NCBI GenBank assembly: GCA_018223125.1
Contig: JAAEZA010000009.1
Span: forward strand, 1-64,000
Source: Paracoccaceae bacterium
GTDB taxonomy: Bacteria > Pseudomonadota > Alphaproteobacteria > Rhodobacterales > Rhodobacteraceae
DNA length: 64,000 bases
Direction: 5' to 3'
A program made the translations under genes and the position numbers. The notes under the pieces are model-generated. The model saw only the letters and a program-made list of their open reading frames with translations. It made no database searches and was not told where the DNA came from. Positions within the stretch are counted from its first letter, which is position 1. Every line of letters starts with the position of its first letter. Positions 60,226 through 64,000 of the stretch are shown here, piece by piece.

Positions 60226-60665
60226 CCGTACCAGAGATTGGTTAACAGACCGCGCGGGAAGCGGATCTTGAAGACCAGATCAAACAGAAGAAAAATAAGC
60301 GCCGGACTGACGACAGCCACCAGTCCGATGCCCCAGATGCGGCGCTCGCCCCAGGACCACGCAAGACCGGCAGCAAAAACGCCAAGGCCAAGGAACAGGT
60401 CAACCTGCGCCACCAGCGCAAAGACTACGAACAGCCCGATGCTGGCCCAGACGTTCATTTTAACGGGATCATGTTCGACCGGTTTGTCGAAAATCATCAC
60501 CAGTACCGACAGGGCCGCAATCAGCAGCAACACCATCTGTGGAAAATCCGCAGGCTGCATGCCGCGCACGAAAATAGGGGGGACGCGGTCGAATTGGGTC
60601 GTAAGCCAGTATGCCACGATACAAAACGCAATTGTGCCGCAAGGAACCGCATAACGGGTCATCAA
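60222..60665 (-). CDS. tctB: TTT transporter TctB
   Basis: Small multi-TM protein between tctC and tctA. Confidence 0.85.
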   Translation of the reverse strand: MMTRYAVPCGTIAFCIVAYWLTTQFDRVPPIFVRGMQPADFPQMVLLLIAALSVLVMIFDKPVEHDPVKMNVWASIGLFVVFALVAQVDLFLGLGVFAAGLAWSWGERRIWGIGLVAVVSPALIFLLFDLVFKIRFPRGLLTNLWYG

Positions 60666-60690
60666 TGGACTCCAGATCTTGGGGGAATAT

Positions 60691-60718
60691 CCGGTCCGCC
60701 TTTTGCTGTGCGGACCGG
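60691..60718 (-). other. intercistronic hairpin tctC-tctB
   Basis: CCGGTCCGC-N10-GCGGACCGG perfect 9-bp arms. Confidence 0.75.
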
Positions 60719-60732
60719 TTTGTTCCGAAAGG

Positions 60733-61677
60733 TTACTCTATGAAGCCAAGCTCTTTGAGCGCGGAATTCATGTCCGCCTGCATGGAGGTCAGCTGATTGC
60801 CCCAAACATCCGCGCCTGCGACAGAGGTTGAATCCAGTCCCACAGATGTCAGGAAGCCCTGATACACAGTGTGGTTCATCGCCTTGACCAGCGCCTCTTC
60901 GATCTTTGCCGCCACGTCGTCAGGCGTGTCTGCATGCACAACGAAACCGCGAACGGTTGAATAATTTGCATCAATTCCCAGTTCCTGCGCAGTGGACACA
61001 TCCGGCAGGCCGTTCATCCGCTCGGGGGCCAGAACCACCATCGGGCAGATATCACCGGCCGAGATTTGTGAGCCGGCTTCGGCCAGATTGAGAACAGCGA
61101 CATCGACAGCACCGGCAACCAACTGCGTGGCCAGTTCACCGCCACCTTCAAACGGGACGATTTTCGGGGTTGCCAGTTCGCCGCGGCGGGCAAACATGAA
61201 GGCGGACACATCGTCAATGCCGCCCAGATGGGTCGTGCCATAGGTCAGCGGCGTGTCTTTCTGTGCGTCGACAAATGCCTGCGCCGAGTCGTAAACGCCG
61301 CAGCGTGTCATCAGGATTTGCGGATCGTCGGTGCCCCGCGCGATCGGGCGCACATCATCCAGCGTCATATCGGTTTTGCCCAAAGCAACCGTAGCCGAAT
61401 GGCCGATTGTGAAGGTCAGGATGCTGTGCCCGTCCGGTTCTTGCGTCAGGTAGTAATCCATAGCAGAAGCCCCGCCGCCGCCGCTCTTGTTCACAACAAC
61501 CATATCAGTGCCGAGTTCACGGCGGGCGCGGATCATCATCATCCGTGTGGTTACGTCTGTTCCGCCACCGTTACCGGCGTGGGTGATTACTTCAATCGTC
61601 TTAGTTGGAAATTCATCTGCGGTAACTTCACCGCCAACAACAGCGGCGACCGCCGCCATAACAAGCAATTTCTTCAT
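60733..61677 (-). CDS. tctC: TTT transporter substrate-binding protein TctC
   Basis: MKKLLVMAAVAAVVGGEVTA signal; IEVITHAGNGGGTDVTTRMMMIRARRELG; start at 61677. Confidence 0.9.
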   Translation of the reverse strand: MKKLLVMAAVAAVVGGEVTADEFPTKTIEVITHAGNGGGTDVTTRMMMIRARRELGTDMVVVNKSGGGGASAMDYYLTQEPDGHSILTFTIGHSATVALGKTDMTLDDVRPIARGTDDPQILMTRCGVYDSAQAFVDAQKDTPLTYGTTHLGGIDDVSAFMFARRGELATPKIVPFEGGGELATQLVAGAVDVAVLNLAEAGSQISAGDICPMVVLAPERMNGLPDVSTAQELGIDANYSTVRGFVVHADTPDDVAAKIEEALVKAMNHTVYQGFLTSVGLDSTSVAGADVWGNQLTSMQADMNSALKELGFIE

Positions 61678-61733
61678 GGTGTCCTCCCTTGAATCAAGCG
61701 CAACTTGCGCCCGGTCAATGGGGTAGCATGGCA

Positions 61734-61763
61734 TTTGGAATTTTGGAATACCAAAATTTCAAA
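61734..61763. promoter_or_regulatory. GntR-type operator upstream of the sugar-acid operon
   Basis: TTTGGAATTTTGG-AATA-CCAAAATTTCAAA, 12 of 13 arm positions pair. Confidence 0.75.
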
Positions 61764-61931
61764 ATATGCGGAAAAGTGGGATAGAGCACAGATCATTGAA
61801 ATTGCGTGAATAATTCTAAAACAACGGGGCCACCGATGTATCGCATAACTTTAATTATGTTAATTTAATAGAAACTCAGGTCGCCACGCACCCCGGAATC
61901 CTGTGCCGCAGCAATGGCGTGGCTTGCCGGA

Positions 61932-63311
61932 TCAGATTTCCCTGACGGGAAGTAGATCAATTTCGATCCAGAAGGTTGTTCCTTCACCTTCTACCGAATG
62001 GAAACCGATGGTGCCGCCCAGCAGCTCTATCAATCTCTGTGAGATATTCAGCCCGAGTCCGCTGCCTTTGATCGCGCTGACTGTTCCCGGATTGACCTGA
62101 TAAAAAGACGAGAAGATTGCTTTTTGCTGTTCCTGCGGAATGCCCATACCGTGATCGACAACCTCGATCCGCGCCTTTTGGCCCCGTTTCTTCAACCTGA
62201 TTTCGACGGTTTGTCCTGACGATGAAAACTTGGTTGCGTTAGAGATCAGGTTCACCAGAACCTGAACAACCCGGGATTCGTCTGTCCGTGCGATCAACTC
62301 CGCATCCTGCGAGGCTATGGCATAGGTCACTCCGAACCGCTCTGCATAGGGTTGGCAACTTTCAACGGCGCTGGCCACGATTTCATTCAGGTCTGCCCGC
62401 TCGGGGTTTATGGTGACTTTACCTTCCTCTAACGCCTGTGCATCCAATACGTCATTGATCAGCGCCAGAAGGCGATCCCCGTTGCGGGATGCGACATCAA
62501 CCAGTTTCAGCGCCATTTCATCCTGTGTTTCGCCGGAGAGATGCCGCTTTAGCAGCGAAAGCCCGCCAAGGATAGACGTTAAAGGTGTGCGCAGTTCGTG
62601 GCTGACCACCGTCATGAAGTTCATTTTCATTTGTGCTGCGGATGATGCCTCTTTTGCCAGTTGGCGCATTGCTGTTTCGGCATTCCTTGCCCGTCTGAGA
62701 TCAAACAAAAGCAGGATCGTGAAGGTAAATATCAGGCTGAAAATCATAACGCCCAGAAAACGCAGGGCGTTTGACAGGGACAGCAGGCTTGCACTGGCTT
62801 CGACCGTCGAATCCGTCTTGGCATGGGCCACATTTAGGAGGAAGTTTCGTATTTGCAGATCATACCCGTCGAGTTGCGCAAGGATTTCTTGCACAAGTGT
62901 GGCACGCCTCTCGTCCGATAAAGATGCAGCGGACAGTTCGACTATGGCCGGTTCGATTGTCACAAAGGTTTCTTTAAGGTCTGTGACAGCTTCGTCGCTT
63001 ACCCCAAGGGTTTTCAAAGTGCGGGGCAGCTTGCCGGTTTTAATAATGTTGATCCGGCTCCATGCGATATCAAACCGCAAGCTAATGGCCTCGCCGGTTT
63101 TATAGCCGAGCGCGAATTCTCCCAAATCATTCTGCAAACGCAGCAGTTCAAATTGCAATTGTGAAGCAACCCACAACGGATCGCTTTGTCCGGAAGGTTG
63201 AATACTGCGCACCTTGCCGTTCAGCTCATGGACAGTCGACATTCCGAAGATTGCCGCAGCCAGAAACAGTGTCAGAAGCACACCACGGATTAATTTACCG
63301 AAAGAGATCAC
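61932..63311 (-). CDS. membrane sensor histidine kinase
   Basis: MNFMTVVSHELRTPLTSILGGLSLL H-box; NLISNATKFSSSGQ N-box; DHGMGIPQEQQ, GSGLGLNISQRLIELLGGTIGF. Confidence 0.95.
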   Translation of the reverse strand: MISFGKLIRGVLLTLFLAAAIFGMSTVHELNGKVRSIQPSGQSDPLWVASQLQFELLRLQNDLGEFALGYKTGEAISLRFDIAWSRINIIKTGKLPRTLKTLGVSDEAVTDLKETFVTIEPAIVELSAASLSDERRATLVQEILAQLDGYDLQIRNFLLNVAHAKTDSTVEASASLLSLSNALRFLGVMIFSLIFTFTILLLFDLRRARNAETAMRQLAKEASSAAQMKMNFMTVVSHELRTPLTSILGGLSLLKRHLSGETQDEMALKLVDVASRNGDRLLALINDVLDAQALEEGKVTINPERADLNEIVASAVESCQPYAERFGVTYAIASQDAELIARTDESRVVQVLVNLISNATKFSSSGQTVEIRLKKRGQKARIEVVDHGMGIPQEQQKAIFSSFYQVNPGTVSAIKGSGLGLNISQRLIELLGGTIGFHSVEGEGTTFWIEIDLLPVREI

Positions 63312-63781
63312 TTCACGCTTATGCTCGATAGCTGCCAGATCAGTCTGTCACTGTATAGGCTGTCCGAAAGTTCGGGATGGTCGTCCATCGGATAGATGAT
63401 CCAGATCGGCCCTTTATCACGCACCGACATTTTTTCGCCATTCTGGTGGACCGCAAGAATAACATCATACTTGAAGGCATCCGATGCGGGCACATCGACA
63501 GAAAAATCGTTCAGCGCGGTCATGCGCAACATTGCGTCTTCCTTGATGTCCGTTTGCTCCAGTACGTATCGCAGGCTCGGCCCCTGAAACACGGTGCTGC
63601 CCTCCACGTAATGGTTGCTGGTTGTTACTGTCGTCTGCGGCATCGCCAGAATATCGTCGAGCGAATAGCTCTGCGATGTGGAATGGGTGGAAACCGTCAG
63701 AATTGCCTGAGCGAAACCTGATACCGGCATTGCAAGGAAAAATGCGGAAATAACGGCTATAAGATAATTTCGGAACTTCAT
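63308..63781 (-). CDS. exported molybdopterin-oxidoreductase-like protein
   Basis: MKFRNYLIAVISAFFLAMPVSGFAQA signal; QGPSLRYVLEQTDI..ALNDFSVDVPASDAFKYDVILAVHQNGEKMSVRDKGPIWIIYPMDDHPEL. Confidence 0.75.
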   Translation of the reverse strand: MKFRNYLIAVISAFFLAMPVSGFAQAILTVSTHSTSQSYSLDDILAMPQTTVTTSNHYVEGSTVFQGPSLRYVLEQTDIKEDAMLRMTALNDFSVDVPASDAFKYDVILAVHQNGEKMSVRDKGPIWIIYPMDDHPELSDSLYSDRLIWQLSSISVK

Positions 63782-63866
63782 AACAAAACCCTCACTGGAT
63801 ACGCTCGACTTGTTGAAATTGATGTAGCTGTTTTTTATGCCTTGGCCACAAGCCAGACTTGCGCGC

Positions 63867-63889
63867 CTCAAAGACAGATCATCTTTGAG
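63867..63889. promoter_or_regulatory. inverted repeat upstream of the 63308-63781 gene
   Basis: CTCAAAGA-N7-TCTTTGAG. Confidence 0.45.
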
Positions 63890-64000
63890 TTGAATTCAGA
63901 ATAGGGGGCGGGTACGCTTACTTGTCAATAGTTCAGGGTCCGATTTTAACTTATTTCCGCGGACTGTAGGGTTGCGGACATGGTTCTGCCCGAAAAAGGC

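Overview
Chromosomal window from an alphaproteobacterium, most likely a Roseobacter-group Rhodobacteraceae (inferred from gene content and order). (1) About 1-33.6 kb is a dense flagellar cluster: the 3' end of a flagellin gene, flaF, flbT, a DUF1217-type gene, fliGPNHF, fliLM, motE-like, flhB/fliR/flhA, fliQ/fliE/flgC/flgB, fliI, fliJ-like, motA, flgL/K/E, flgF/G/A/H, a DUF882/M15-like peptidase, flgD, fliK, a sigma-70-family factor and motB, plus several uncharacterised genes. (2) At 33.6-35.9 kb an isolated locus has a perfect TTAA-N7-TTAA CtrA-type box, a possible 28-codon Cys-containing ORF, an RNA leader with mutually exclusive pairings over the ribosome-binding region, and a 606-aa protein with two diverged copies of a ParB-like 'NGQHRLHA' domain. 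I consider this the best candidate for an undescribed system. (3) At 35.9-46.9 kb there is a DeoR-controlled Fbp/Afu-type ABC transporter with an MBL hydrolase and two phosphatases, a TetR/MFS pair, and a phytase-esterase-like gene behind a Pho-box-like repeat. (4) At 47-61.7 kb two tripartite tricarboxylate transporters (TTT) and two GntR regulators flank a sugar-acid catabolic operon. (5) At 61.9-63.8 kb there is a histidine kinase and a molybdopterin-oxidoreductase-like gene. A recurring directional motif (TTGCGAAAAA) sits at most promoter-bearing gaps of the flagellar cluster and looks like a cluster-specific promoter or operator. No rRNA, tRNA, CRISPR array or transposase was recognised. 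All family assignments are from reading the translations; no database search was run.
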